64,000 nt of DNA from Haematobia irritans (Eukaryota; Arthropoda; Insecta; Diptera; Muscidae): positions 107,478,026 through 107,542,025 of the forward strand of contig NC_134398.1 of NCBI RefSeq assembly GCF_050003625.1, in the 5' to 3' direction. The notes under the pieces were generated by a model. The model ran no database searches. It worked only from the letters and a program-made list of their open reading frames with translations, and was not told where the DNA came from. The translations under genes were made by a program, and so were the position numbers. Shown piece after piece: positions 33,402-44,998 of the stretch. The first letter of the stretch is position 1. Each line of letters begins with the position of its first letter.

Positions 33402-34152
33402 ATGTTGCCAGGGAAAATGTTCGGTTTACCCTACATTTTTACCCTACTTTCCCATACATTCCCAAACAATTTTCCCTACAATATTTTTCGTTAAATTTAA
33501 ACAAATTTTACAGAACACAAATGGTTTTAAGTACTTTATTATCTTAAAACATGAAAATGCAACGTATATAACCTAGAAAATAAATTTGTAATTTGGTGGT
33601 ACCACGGTTGCCACAGTTGGTAGAATTGTACCAAAAATAGTAATTTTATTGTTAAATCTCTATAGAAATAAAATTTTGGGAAAAGTTTCTATAAACAAAA
33701 TTTTTTTTTTTGAGAAATTTTTCTATAGAAATAAAATTTGAAAATAAATTCTATAGAAATAAACTTTTGAGAAAATTTTCTATGGAAATAATAATAATAA
33801 AAACTTCTATAGAAATACAAATTTGACGAAATTTTCTATAGAAATTAAATGTTGACAACGTTTTCTACAGGAATAAAGTTTTGACAAAAATTTCTATAGA
33901 AATATTTATTTGGTAGATTTGGGGTAATTTGTGGTAATCTTCAAATTTTGTTAGATTTTTTTTTGGCACGAGCGGTAACTGTTGTTACCACACATTGTTA
34001 CATTTTCTAATTTCCTCCTCTAGAGCCACCAAAATGTAAAAATTATTGCAAATTGTGTTGAATAAAAATGTCCCTGCATGGTGGCCCTACGTCCCTAAAT
34101 ATTAGAAAAAAACCTTCAAATAGGGAATTTCCCCTGCTTCTAGCAACACCTG
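33402..34152. mobile_element. Probable MITE with imperfect TGTTGCCAG-type ends, containing a minisatellite
   Basis: The left end TGTTGCCAGGGAAAATG and right end (complement TGTTGCTAGAAGCAGGGGAA) are imperfect inverted repeats. Between them 33640-33930 holds reverse-oriented units of the TTTCTATAGAAAATTTTG minisatellite. A target duplication is not clear, so the boundaries are approximate. Confidence 0.5.
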
Positions 34153-35464
34153 TTGTAGTTGTTATTGCACCGACGGGGTTATTATGCCACAAATACTCGT
34201 AAGAGAAAATCGCTCAATTAGTGTGGGTAATAAATACAAATTTGTAAAAATCGAGAAATATTCTTATGTAAGAGCTGCAGGTTCGTATAGATACGATCGG
34301 CTAGTACATCAAAATTTGAAATTTGAGTAACATTGGTTAATAAATAAGAGTATTATGGCCAAATTTGGGAAAATCGAGCGAGGCATATATATGGAAGCTA
34401 TATTCAAATCTGAACCAATTTGCATAATATTTTGCGGGTTTAATTAATACCACAAAAGGTTACCTTGTGCAAAATTTGAGTAAGATCAGTTAAGAAATGA
34501 GGCCTCTATGTTCAAACATAAACTTATTAGGGGCAAATTTTTCAAAATCGGGCGATACATATATGGGAGCTATATCTACATCAGAACTGAATTCGATGAA
34601 ATTTTGTACATACCGTTAGTACTATAGAGGATTGGATCTAGCCAACTTTGAGTAAGATCGGATAATAAATAAGGGTTCTATGGCCAAATTTGGGAAAATC
34701 GGGCTATACATATATATGGGAGCTATAGCTAAATCTGAACCGATTTCGATAATTTTTTATCGAAAAAAAAATAGCTAAAAATTTATAGACTGAACTTATA
34801 ACTTCAATTAATGTTTTATTTCATAAAAATTAATAAAAAAATAGACATCAAAATAACTCGACAATTAATTTATAATAAAGCAACTAAAAGTAGTTCCACA
34901 CTTTTCCCAGCATGGGAGTTGTTCTAAAGGCACAACTTTAAAAGCACTTCCACAAAGAAGTTAATTATTTTAACTACACAGGAAGTTTTTTAACTTCATT
35001 TTTTTCATATTTTAATGCGTAATTTTTTGTTTTATTTAGCTGGGAAAATATCACACCTTAAGAAGTGGTGCAAATCAATTGCAACGGCTGTTCGATGGAC
35101 ATCCGTTCTATGACAAATTCATATTACATTCATCGCTTCTCCGCCAATTTTGCACCACTCCCGGACCCAAAAAGAACATTTTCGCTTCTTTTTTGGCGAC
35201 GCTTTTTTACAGCATTATTAAGATATTAATTTATGAAAGAATAGTTTCTATTTTTTTAATTAAATTGACTAAATCAGACTAAACAAAATAATAAATAATA
35301 AACTAAATCACAACCACAGCTTTATTTCATAAATATCTGACTTCAAACATTGCCATCGGCAACTGCTACCACAACCCAAGTAATTCGATTGTGCATGAAA
35401 GTCTTTAGCGTGACTTTGTGCGGTTGTATATACTTGTTTAATTTTTATAAAAATGGAAAATCGT

Positions 35465-35556
35465 AACTAGGTTTTCAAATTCTGGGGGGGGGGGCTAAAC
35501 TTTTTCTGGGGGGGTCTAAGCCCGCTCCCCAGAGGCCTTCCTACGCTTATGAGTGC
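35465..35556. mobile_element. G-rich hAT-like terminus fragment
   Basis: Runs of 10 and 7 G, then CCCGCTCCCCAGAGGCCTTC and CTACGCTTATG. The complement, CATAAGCGTAGGAAGGCC..., resembles the ends of ZMYM-related hAT elements, which carry GCGTAG...GGGGGG termini. A similar end lies at 38882-38937. No partner end or duplication was found. Confidence 0.4.
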
Positions 35557-35672
35557 AACGTGACCCCATTTGTCGAAATCGGGCGATACATATATATGGG
35601 AGCTATATCTAAATTTAATTTTGGCAGATCAAACATATTATACCCTGACCACTATGTGGTTTAGGGTATAAA

Positions 35673-37539
35673 AATTTAACGTTTTGATTTTGCCATCAAT
35701 TATATGCTGTTTGGGGTATGGAAATGTGATCATTTCTTGACAGAGCGTGGAAGAGTAAATGAGTTTGTAAGGGATATTTTTTGAAAAAACATAAAAAACT
35801 AAATTAACAAAATAAAAAAGTTAAGCAACAAAGGTTCATGAAGGAATAAATATGTATGTAATTTTATGATGGTGAAATAAATAAATTTAAGGAAATGCAG
35901 GAATTTTATGGTTCCCGTGTGTGTGCATTATAAATATAATACATCTGTAAATTCGCAATATCGTGCTAAAATAGGCCCCACCAAGTTGTAATTTTGATAA
36001 GTTATAATTTGGTTGTGCTTTTGTAGATTTATTTTAGATTTTAGTGGCTAAACTCGAACTAAATACCCACCTTACAGTTCGAGTTTAGATGCTAAAATTA
36101 TATCTGTAAAAGAATGTGAAATGCAAATTTTATTACAATCATGAAAAGTGGATATTTTAGCGCAAACAAATACGGCCTTAAGACGCCGAAGTTAGTATAC
36201 CTTTAAGATCCAATTATCGTTTAAATTTGAATTTTATAAATTCTAATTATCGATTTGCCTCATATGCTATCAGAGCCCTTTAAAGCCTCGTTAAGCCCTC
36301 TATTAAGTAGTTATTATCGCGCTAAAATAGTCATAACCTTACTTTAATTCATTTTAAAAGAAAACACTTTTAATTGTTCTTGATCGCATTAACTTTACTT
36401 AAGGTGATAGAAATCATTAGGGTTTAGTTTCTCCAAAACGACTTGACTTTAATAAACTTTTGTTAGTTTAATGAAGCTAAAAGGAAAGAAAATTATACGA
36501 TTGAAACGAAGGGATTTACTAAATTCGCATTTCCCACAAAATAGTTCAGAATTTGTCAAAATTTGTAAATTTAACCTCAAATGCGCCAACCTGAACTTCA
36601 ACATTGTTGCAATTTTCCTCAAAAACTGCGAAATTATCATAACAAGTAAAAGAAAAAAATAATAATTATGTCTAATAAATTTTCTCGAATTGTCGAAAAA
36701 TACTTATTTTTGTTATATTTTTGTACACACAAAAAAATAATACATGTATTTTATGAATAGTGTTCACAAAAATTTTCCAAACACGGGATTCATAAATTAT
36801 ATGAAAATAATTCATAAAATAAAAAATACAGGTTTTCATTGGCTACGAATGTATACATAATATGAATGGAGTTTTTAATATTATAAATGAAGTATACATA
36901 TTTTTCGTCATTGAAAAATATGTACTTTTCCATAATATATACATGTAACCTTTCCTTAAGATTTTTCCTCTGATTCTTAATGCCTGCATAATTGGTAAAA
37001 ATGTATGAACCCATTTACTAAAAACCGCATTATAGTCCAACCAGTAAAGAACATAATTTTATAATATTTTATATTACTTATGAGAACCAACGTTCCATTA
37101 AATATTGTTTTTTTTGTCAATTTTTTACAGCAATAAAAAATTCTTCGAATCGCGACGGCGACTCAAACTGTACTGAAAAACTCAAACACACGTGTTGCCT
37201 TCACAACGTTATGTTTCGTTTTTTTTTCTCTCGTATTATATGCTTGTATTGTTACATATGAGAGTAACTCTATGTTGTGGTTCTCTCACGCTAAGAGAAA
37301 ACCTGTATTTTTTGATATATTAAGTAAAGTTTCATTGATTTTATGAAACCGTCCATATATATTATTAAAAAAATCATAATTTCAAAACAAGTATTTACGG
37401 AAACAATATATTATGTAAGTGTACATATTTTTTATGAAAAAGTCAACTTTTTCAACTTTAAAAAAAAATATTCATATAATCTGATGTGTAGAAAATTTTA
37501 TTTATGCATAGGTATGTATACAATATTTTTATACTATTA
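35673..37539. other. Unassigned AT-rich stretch with one TAA-MITE end
   Basis: Around 36045-36120, GCTAAACTCGAACTAAATAC followed by CCACCTTACAGTTCGAGTTTAG looks like two back-to-back arms of the 27034-type MITE. The rest has only short, low-complexity open frames on both strands (for example 36449-36662 and 36790-37040) that I do not call. Confidence 0.45.
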
Positions 37540-38510
37540 AATTGAGCCGACGGGATTTTTGGGCAGCAAATAAATCAATGACTTCTTCAGTCGGCACATT
37601 TATTCGGCGATGAACCGACATTAATGCCAACCCTTTGAGTCTACTAGTCGAATTTCTAAGATACGTCTTTAATCTCTTCATTGTTGAAAATGAACGTTCG
37701 GATGAGCACGTAGTAACTGCAGGGATGGAAAATGCAGTACTATAGTACTTTTTTCAAAACGTTTTCACCCCGGTCAGTACCGTAGTCCCCCGCGAATAAT
37801 TTAGTACCTTTTGTGTAGACATTTTTGAGTCGATATCAGGTTTATGGTACAATAGCTTTGACAAAATATTTTAATATTTTGAAAAAGTCTTTATCAACCT
37901 TATTTGCTAATAGTCTTTTACAAATATTGCAAAACGACATGTTCATGAGGGAAGAAAATCTCGATTTTGTAAAAGACATAGTCAAAAACAGGATTTTATT
38001 GAACTTCAAGAAAGTTTTAGTCGAAAAAAGAATGCGATTCTATATTATCGATTTTTTATTTCGGTAGAAAATGTCAATATTTTATTTCTATATAGAATTT
38101 TTGCAAAATTTTATTTTTATAGAAAATTTTGTCAACATTTTATTTCAATTGAAAATTTTGTAAAAATTTTATTTCTATAGGAAATTTTAGCAAAATTTTA
38201 TTTCTATAGAAAAAATTTTGCAATTTTTTTTCTATAGAATTTTTTTTGCAAAATTTTATTTCTATAGAAAATTTTTGCAAAATTTTATTTATATAGAAAA
38301 TTTTGTCAAAATTTTATTTTCTTTAAAATTCAGTCTCTTGACAATAATCTTCCAGTGAAATTTTTGTTGAAATTTAGTAAAAAGTACCTTTCCGCTCAAA
38401 AAATACCTTTTTTGTACTTTCTTAAAAATTGTATTTTCCATCCCTGAGTAACTGGCAAAGTGACCAAAATTTTTAAAAGAATATGCACGTTTGGAAATAT
38501 CTCTTTATTG
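37540..38510 (-). pseudogene. hAT transposase C-terminal dimerisation region, split by a MITE
   Basis: On the minus strand, 38455-38510 reads FPNVHILLKILVTLPVT. After the inserted MITE, 37546-37712 continues TCSSERSFSTMKRLKTYL, then LKGLALMSVHRRINVPTEEV and ends near the window's GAGCCGACGG. This is the hallmark hAT dimerisation motif (LPVTTCSSERSFS). In the family it brings transposase subunits together. Only about 75 residues survive; the DDE core and BED finger are absent. The sequence is closest in style to ZMYM-type hAT proteins. It has no stop across the join apart from the insertion. Confidence 0.82.
37720..38446. mobile_element. 727-bp hAT-type MITE carrying minisatellite, 8-bp target duplication
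   Basis: The ends CAGGGATGGAAAATGCAGTA and the complement CAGGGATGGAAAATACAATT are inverted. AGTAACTG flanks both sides (37712-37719 and 38447-38454). Inside, 38058-38330 is an array of the TTTCTATAGAAAATTTTG unit. It sits inside a hAT transposase remnant. No coding capacity. Confidence 0.9.
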
Positions 38511-39189
38511 CTTCCATCGCTGAATTAGGCAGGTTCTTTTCGCAGGTTTTGCGCCATTTCATTTACACATGTGTGTTTGGCTGTTTCGTTGTTGTTGCTA
38601 TGGCCAAACAAAGCGAGTCATGTTCACAAAAAGAACAACAAACACACATAAAAAACAGAAATACATTTTCCAAACATGAAATTTGTGGTGCGAGAACAAA
38701 AACAATTTGTTTTTTTCGACCGTCGTTTGACGGGCTTTTCAACTAGTATTCTATGATTTGTGCAAGTTTTATAGGTAAGCGTTTTTCAAAATAAAACCTC
38801 CAGCTTTTCTTCAACATCTTCGATAAGATTTTTCTATGCAGCTATAAATATATATTTATTTATATAAAAATATTCATTCATTTCGGGGGGGGTTGATCCC
38901 CCTCATCCCCCCCCCTGAATACGGCCTTGTGCACATATGTCGCTGTGCCACGTGTAATCAACTTTCAAAAATGATCTGGCCTTTGCTCATAGAAGGACAA
39001 TTTTGGATAATATGCATTTCTTATAAAACATCTTCAATATTTATTTTTCTGAATTATCCTACAGACTAAAGAATTTCATTTTTGTTTTGTGATTTGTGTG
39101 TTTTGTTCTACCATAACTTAGACATACAATTATAATCAATAACAACTAAAGAGATAAAAAATAAACTATATATATCATTATCTTCCTTA
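38511..39189. other. Unassigned stretch with a second G-rich hAT-like terminus (38882-38937)
   Basis: TTTCGGGGGGGGTTGATCCC and CCCCCCCCCTGAATACGGCC, then TTGTG, resemble a hAT end (complement CACAAGGCCGTATTCAGGGG). It could be the terminus of the element that held the 37540-38510 transposase remnant, but the other end is not seen. The remainder is featureless. Confidence 0.4.
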
Positions 39190-40118
39190 TCATAATAATA
39201 TTCTATGGGAAATTTTGTAAAAACTATATTTCTATTGACAATTTTGTCAAAATTTTATTTCTATAAAAAATTTGGTTAAAATTTTATTTGCATAGAAAAT
39301 TTTGTCCAATTTTTGTTTTATGGGAATTTTTGTCAAAATTTTATTTCTAGAGAAAATGTTCTCAAATTTTATTTCCACAGAAGAATTTTCTCAAATTTTA
39401 TTTCCACAGAAGAATTTGTCAAAATTTTATTTCTATAGAAAATTTTGTCAACAAATTATTTCTATAAGAAATTTTGTCAAAATTTTATTTCCAAAGAAGA
39501 ATTTGTTAAATTTTTATTTCTATACGAATTGTTGTCAAAATTTTATTTTCATAGAAGCGTTGTTCAATTTTAATTCTATGGGAAATTTTGTCAAAACTTT
39601 ATTTCTATAGAAAATGTTATCAAATTTTTATTTCTGTAGAAAATTTTCTCAAAACTTTATTTTCATAGAAATTTTTGAAAATTTTATTCTATATTTTATT
39701 CTATATTATTATGATAAGGAAGATAAATCCTTATCTTCCTTATCATAATAACATTCTATGGGAAATTTTGTCAAAGCTGTATTTCTATTGAAAATTTTGT
39801 CAAAATTTTATTTCCATAGAAGTATTTGTCAAAATTTTATTTCTATAAAAAATTTGGTCAACATTTTATTTGCATAGAAAATTTTGTCCAATTTTTATTC
39901 TATGGGAATTTTTGTCATTTTTTTCTATAGAAAATGTTTTTATTTTCTGTAGAAATTTGTCAAAATTTTATTTCAATAGAACATTTTTTGAACATTTTAT
40001 TTCTATAGAAATTTTTGTCAACAAATTATTTCTATAGAAAATTCTGTCAAAATTTTATTTCCATAGAATAATTTGTCACAATTCTATTTCTATAAAAAAA
40101 TTTGTCAAGAAATTATTT
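39190..40118. repeat. Large minisatellite array, ~26-30 bp TTTCTATAGAAAATTTTG units
   Basis: More than 25 degenerate units over about 900 bp. A 20-bp perfect inverted repeat with 4-nt loop (39707-39726 and 39731-39750; TATTATGATAAGGAAGATAA) sits within it, and the segment CTTCCTTATCATAATAA near 39182-39200 recurs at 39735-39752, suggesting that the array itself is duplicated. Confidence 0.85.
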
Positions 40119-40119
40119 G

Positions 40120-40911
40120 TTGTTGTTTTTTATTTCAGCTTAAAACCATACATTGACTAAACTACAAGAGTAGCTTAACCAACAGAGGAAAAGAATGTTT
40201 GTCAAATTTATTTGGGCAAAGCCCTATAGACTGCAAGATGGTTGGATGGACGCACGTTTCGGAATTACCACATTCCTCATCAGCATCCTCTACTTGCAGC
40301 AAAACTATCAACCAATTATCAGAATAAATTCAGGCAGTTTATTAAACCCAACAAAAACCACACTTGAACCCTCCGAAAAAAAGTTTTACATTGATAGCCG
40401 GCTTATGCCGAAATAAATTCGAAACAAACATATCTCTTTTCCTATGCCACTGTCAAATCATCGATTTGAATTCACATGGCTGGGTTTATTTTGAGCGTGC
40501 CTCCTCTTCTTTTTCCATTTGTTTTGTTTTGTTATTGTTGGTTTTGTTCTTTAAGCATTGTTGTTGTTTTTTATTTCAGCTTAAAACCATACATTGACTA
40601 AACTACAAGAGTAGCTTAACCAACAGAGGAAAAGAATGTTTGTCAAATTTATTTGGGCAAAGCCCTATAGACTGCAAGATGGTTGGTTGGATAGGGCTTT
40701 GCCCAAATAAATTTGACAAACATTCTTTTCCTCTGTTGGTTAAGCTACTCTTGTAGTTTAGTCAATGTATGGTTTTAAGCTGAAATAAAAAACAACAACA
40801 ATGCTTAAAGAACAAAACCAACAATAACAAAACAAAACAAATGGAAAAAGAAGAGGAGGCACGCTCAAAATAAACCCAGCCATGTGAATTCAAATCGATG
40901 ATTTGACAGTG
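40120..40911. repeat. Foldback structure: 221-bp perfect inverted repeat plus a direct copy
   Basis: Arms 40448-40668 and 40691-40911 are perfect reverse complements by eye, separated by a 22-bp spacer. A third, direct copy of the inner part (TTATTTCAGCTTAAAACCAT to GGGCAAAGCCCTATAGACTG) lies at 40120-40250, followed by unique DNA (40251-40447). It resembles a foldback-type element, but the family is unknown. Such a palindrome would form a hairpin when single-stranded. An inverted rearrangement or assembly artefact is possible. Confidence 0.75.
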
Positions 40912-42416
40912 TATGGTGACCACGAAAATCTTATTTTCTCGTCAAATATAACTTGCTTGCCGAAATCAGATACATGATTTCCGAGAAAATAACATGGTTG
41001 CGAAATCCATGTTACATGATCACCACCCAAAAATAACATTTTGCTCTTAAAACATGATTGAGGTGATCATATTCCTACTCTGGGTGTAGACAATATTCCT
41101 CTCAAAAATGTTGAAATCCTGTAATAAAAATTGAAATAGCCTCATGTTGGAATGTGCTTAGTTCTTCAATGTTCGCTATTTATAATTTTTAGAGTTGAGT
41201 TGATATCTGAGAAACATTTGGGGCAGAATAACTCTATATAGAATAAGTGTGATGAAAAAGTACCAAATGGCTCGCGGTCGTGCCACGGTGCTTTTGGTAG
41301 TCGAAATGTATCAAAAAGTGCACAAAAGTGTTAATTTTATCAACACTGATAAATACCCATTCTCTTGTTCTCTTTTTGTTCTTTTCATCGCTCAAAATTA
41401 CTCAATTTCAATCACGTTTATATTTGAAAATTATTTCCGAAATCAATTAATATTTTTATTGGAAACGTAGCAAATATGAATCATTTTTTTAATTTGTTTT
41501 TATACGGATTTTATTAAATAACATATTAATTGAATCTGTTTCCAAATTCAATTAAGTGTTTAATTGAAAAAAAGCCTGTGATAATTTTTTGTCACTATGT
41601 ATTTGTATTATTATATGTATTATATGTCTATGTATTTTTTGTAGACTCGTACCGAAATGTTTATCCAAACGAGTTTTGAGGACCAAAAATTATTTCTCCT
41701 AATTGGATACATATGCAGCTACGAGGATTTCATCGCTTCAGGTAGTCAAGTAAACATGACATTCTAGTCAGAAAAATAGTATTTTTTTTATTCGTTATAT
41801 ATATTTAATGTTGTGTATTTTCGGGAAAACTCAAAATTTTTTCTTATATGCTTTCTTTTCTTATTGAGTTGAATTATTTTTTATAAGAAAAAGTTTCTTT
41901 TAAGCATACATATAAATATAGGAAAATTCTTTCTTACAGGAATATTTTTCATTTAATAGTTTCATGTTTGTTTATTAAAAAAAATAAGGAACATTTAATA
42001 TAACTTTGCCACGAAATAAAGACAAAAATTAAAAAATCAAGACTTACTTTTTCAGGATTTAAAATATTTTTTCTTTGAGCAGATGCATATTTTATCACAA
42101 TTAGACTGTTTTAAAAAATGTGTACAGCTTGTTGCGTTTGAAATCTGTACATCCTCTACCAATTCATATTCTTCTATTTCACTTATTACCAAAAATTAAT
42201 AGAAATAAATTCTAGTGTAGTCGTTAAAAAATAATAATGAATTGTAGCCTTCTCATAACTAAATTTTCTTATAGGAGTTATATTATTAATAGGATTTTTA
42301 TATAGAAATACGATTCTTATATTTTTCATACCAAAAACCACCAAAAAACCATGGTCTTTTGGTAAGATTTTCTTATATGCGTTTTTTATTACATATGAGA
42401 TGTGCTTATATCCGTT
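40912..42416. other. Unassigned AT-rich stretch
   Basis: A weak inverted motif (ATGGTGACCACG near 40913, CATGATCACCACC near 41020) brackets about 120 bp. Nothing else is recognised; the short frames near 41249-41470 lack any domain. The last 45 bp before 42416 keep an open frame that continues beyond the SINE (see 43009-43305). Confidence 0.45.
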
Positions 42417-42432
42417 ACCTACTGCAATCGTC

Positions 42433-43005
42433 ACCGTGGTGCAATGGTTAGCATGCCCGCCTTGCATACACAAGGTCGTGGGTTCGATTCCTGCTACGAC
42501 CGAACACCAAAAAGTTTTTCAGCGGTGGATTATCCCACCTCAGTAATGTTGGTGACATTTCTGGGGGGTTTCAAAGCTTCTCTAAGTGGTTTCACTGTAA
42601 AGGTAAGTACTATGTTCACTTTTCGAGTTGAAATTTTCGCGGTTACTTTAATAAAACAGTTCAATATGAAGCAGATAAATTAATTCAATTGATGCACAGT
42701 TTCTTGTTCCCCTAGATTTCGGCAAGACTTTACAGGAATATTTTGGTTTTAATTTATAATTTTGATTATTTCAGGAAAAGTAATCGCGAAAATAAAGTGA
42801 TTTTCAACTCGAAAACCGAACATAGTACCCACCTTAATGTGGAACGCCGTTCGGACTCGGCTATAAAAAGGAGGTCCCTTGTCATTGAGCTTAACATGGA
42901 ATCGGACAGCACTCAGTGATAAGATAGAAGTTCACCACTGTTGTATCAAAATGGACTGAATAGTCTAAGTGAGCCTGATACATCGGGCTGCCACATAACC
43001 TAACC
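42433..43005 (+). mobile_element. SINE copy S3 with perfect 16-bp target duplications
   Basis: Flanked by ACCTACTGCAATCGTC on both sides (42417-42432 and 43006-43021), the signature of target-primed retrotransposition. The head starts ACCGTGGTGCAATGGTTAGC, with box B GGGTTCGATTCC near 42480. The tail ends GGGCTGCCACATAACCTAACC. Without the 234-bp MITE and its TAA it is 336 bp, which defines the full length of the family. Confidence 0.93.
42601..42834. mobile_element. 234-bp TAA-type MITE inside the SINE
   Basis: The ends AGGTAAGTACTATGTTC and complement AGGTGGGTACTATGTTCG are inverted repeats of about 50 bp, including TTTCGAGTTGAAA and TCGCG. TAA flanks (42598-42600 and 42835-42837). The other SINE copies give the empty site CACTGCAATGTGG. 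It is related at its tips to 7337-7769 and 27034-27274. Confidence 0.86.
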
Positions 43006-43008
43006 ACC

Positions 43009-43305
43009 TACTGCAATCGTCGTTTTAATATGTCACAATTTCGTAGATTGTGTTGAAGATCCCACCACCTCAACCTCTATAAGCATTAACCAATCGTCTG
43101 ATTTGCTTGAATCATTAAGTGATGTCGTCGATAATACGACACAATCTTTACCTCATTGCAAGTTAATTAGAAAATTACCAGCTATTTCTATTATTCTAAA
43201 AAAAATATATATCGGGATATGCCCTCCAAAACAAGGATAGGGTTAAGATAGCCAAGGCAATTATAGACGAATGCGGGATATTTATATCCTTTAAATATTT
43301 ATAAG
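43009..43305 (+). pseudogene. Exon remnant of an unrecognised gene, interrupted by SINE S3
   Basis: With the SINE and one target copy set aside, one frame stays open from about 42395 through 43021 to near 43205 (CHNFVDCVEDPTTSTSISIN, then SDLLESLSDVVDNTTQSLPH). A frame slip near 43200 is followed by GYALQNKDRVKIAKAIIDEC. The Ser-rich then helical pattern resembles the start of uncharacterised animal proteins whose later parts look like 49484-51609. I cannot name a function. It is a pseudogene given the slip and the SINE. Confidence 0.45.
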
Positions 43306-44295
43306 CTCTAAAAAAATTTTACAGCTAAATCAGCATTTAAATAATGCCAAAAAATGGTAAAAACGATTTTAAAATGCCATAAAATTATGTTAAATTAAAA
43401 AATCTTATTAGTTAAATGAACACTATAAAACGCCATTTTTATACCCTTCACCACTACTGTGGTACAGGGTATAATAAGTTTGTGCATTTGTATGTAACGC
43501 CAAGAAGGAAAAGTCTGAGACCCATCGTTTAGTATACCGATCGTCTTAGAATTAAATTCTGAGTCGATTTAGCGATTAGAGGTCTGCATCGAATAACTTT
43601 TCACTACATGTATGCAATTCGCTGTCGAATACAGTACATACACTGTCTTTCTCTCAGAGCGCAAGTAGTGAAGTGAAGAGAACACTTGCTTGTCAAATAC
43701 CACCAAGTACTTATCCGAAACAATATGTGTTCCGAAAAAAAGGAACAATAAAAATGTAAGTACTTGAGAAAAAGTACAACATGGATTCTCTTCACTTCAC
43801 GTGGTACCACAAGTATTGCACAGTTATGTGCGAAGCAAAACTTTCCATTATTATTAATCATAGATATGTACCCAGCGGGAAATGGAAGCGACGTGGAATC
43901 GATGATGGAAGTGCTGTCCGGGTAGCTATAAGGCCTGGGCGCTGCATTACGTGTTCATTTCAAAATAACATTGGATTGGATTGGAGGCCAAGGCCTTGCC
44001 TCTCGCTTCTATTCGTATGCCTTCTAGAGGTGGTGTCGTCGATGCCATGTTATCAGGCCTTCATACTAAGTACAAAAATCATGCCTTCCAAAGAAGGCCC
44101 TCAAAAAGGCCTGGACAGGAAGGCATAAATGAAAGCGTGTAAAAATAAATATTTTGAAGGCAAGGTTGTCTATGAACTGAACATTTGCCCTCATACCTTT
44201 TACGTTAGAATTTAATTTGACTTACTTTTCCTATACAGTTTATCTTATTTTTGTGATTTTAATATTTACCTCAAGTGTATTTTTATTTTTCTGCT

Positions 44296-44370
44296 CCGTC
44301 GGGATTTGAACCGGGGTCCTCGTTATTGATAGTCCTACACTCATCCACTGGCCTACGAGACATTTAAGTG
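44296..44370 (-). repeat. tRNA-like sequence (degenerate tRNA or SINE head)
   Basis: The minus strand reads a box A-like TAGGCCAGTGGATGAG and a box B-like GGTTCAAATCCC at tRNA-like spacing. The T stem has two mismatches and the acceptor stem pairs poorly, so I do not call a functional tRNA. It differs from the SINE heads at 1339 and 42433. Confidence 0.45.
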
Positions 44371-44998
44371 ATGTGGGCACCAAAAGGGAAACTTAAGCTA
44401 CACGTGAGGTCATTCCGCGTTCCCTTCTGTTGGAAGTGAACGTATAATGGGTATCGGATCTTTTATATGTTACAGAGAATGCCTTCTAGAAGGCCAAAGT
44501 TAGGAGTAACTAGAAATAAGTAAATTAATAGCTTGGCAGCCAACAAAGAAGGAGTATGAAATCCTTTTTATGCCTGACGTCACAGAATGGTATTGGGGGT
44601 ATAATAAATTTGTCATTCCGTCCGTAGCACAACAAAATATCTATTTCCGACTATATACAGTGTATATATACTTGATTAGGGGAAAATGAAAAGTCGATAT
44701 TATTACACCGAAAAAATCCGTAGTTAGCCGAACGCTAAATTTAACTTATTTTTATTGCACAATAATTATTGATAACTATTGATTATTTGTTTGTAGTTAA
44801 ATTTATTTTTTTTTTCGAAATTTTCCACATCCCAATGAAATTTTCGTTGTTTGTAAGTACGTCTCAAACATTTTATAAATTCCATATGAACTAAAGAAAG
44901 CATAAATTCCATATGAACTAAAGGAAAAGAAAATTTTCGTACGATTACAAAAAATAGAATGAAATGCCAATGATTTTGTCCTTATTTTTAGTTCGTTT

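Larger units (their letters stand above)
33205..35672 (+). repeat. Diverged R1 relative, interrupted
   Basis: Starts AAGTAAGTAAAGTAGAAAGT and ends CACTATGTGGTTTAGGGTAT; the middle pieces (34240-34790) carry the TATATGGGAGCTATA module. Two blocks are foreign: 33402-34152 (a CAGGGAAA-type element with minisatellite) and about 34795-35560 (AT-rich DNA plus a G-rich hAT-like end). It is older than the R1 copies at 13079 and 43440. Confidence 0.65.

Noticed and set aside
34909..35045. A small CACTA-type element (CCCAGC ... GCTGGG)
   Set aside because: Only six terminal bases match and the 2-bp flanks differ (TT against AA).
39190..40118. CRISPR-like array
   Set aside because: Units are contiguous and degenerate without regular unique spacers; it is a eukaryotic minisatellite.
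40195..40416. 73-codon plus-strand frame in the foldback region
   Set aside because: It overlaps the repeated arm sequence and has no recognisable domain.
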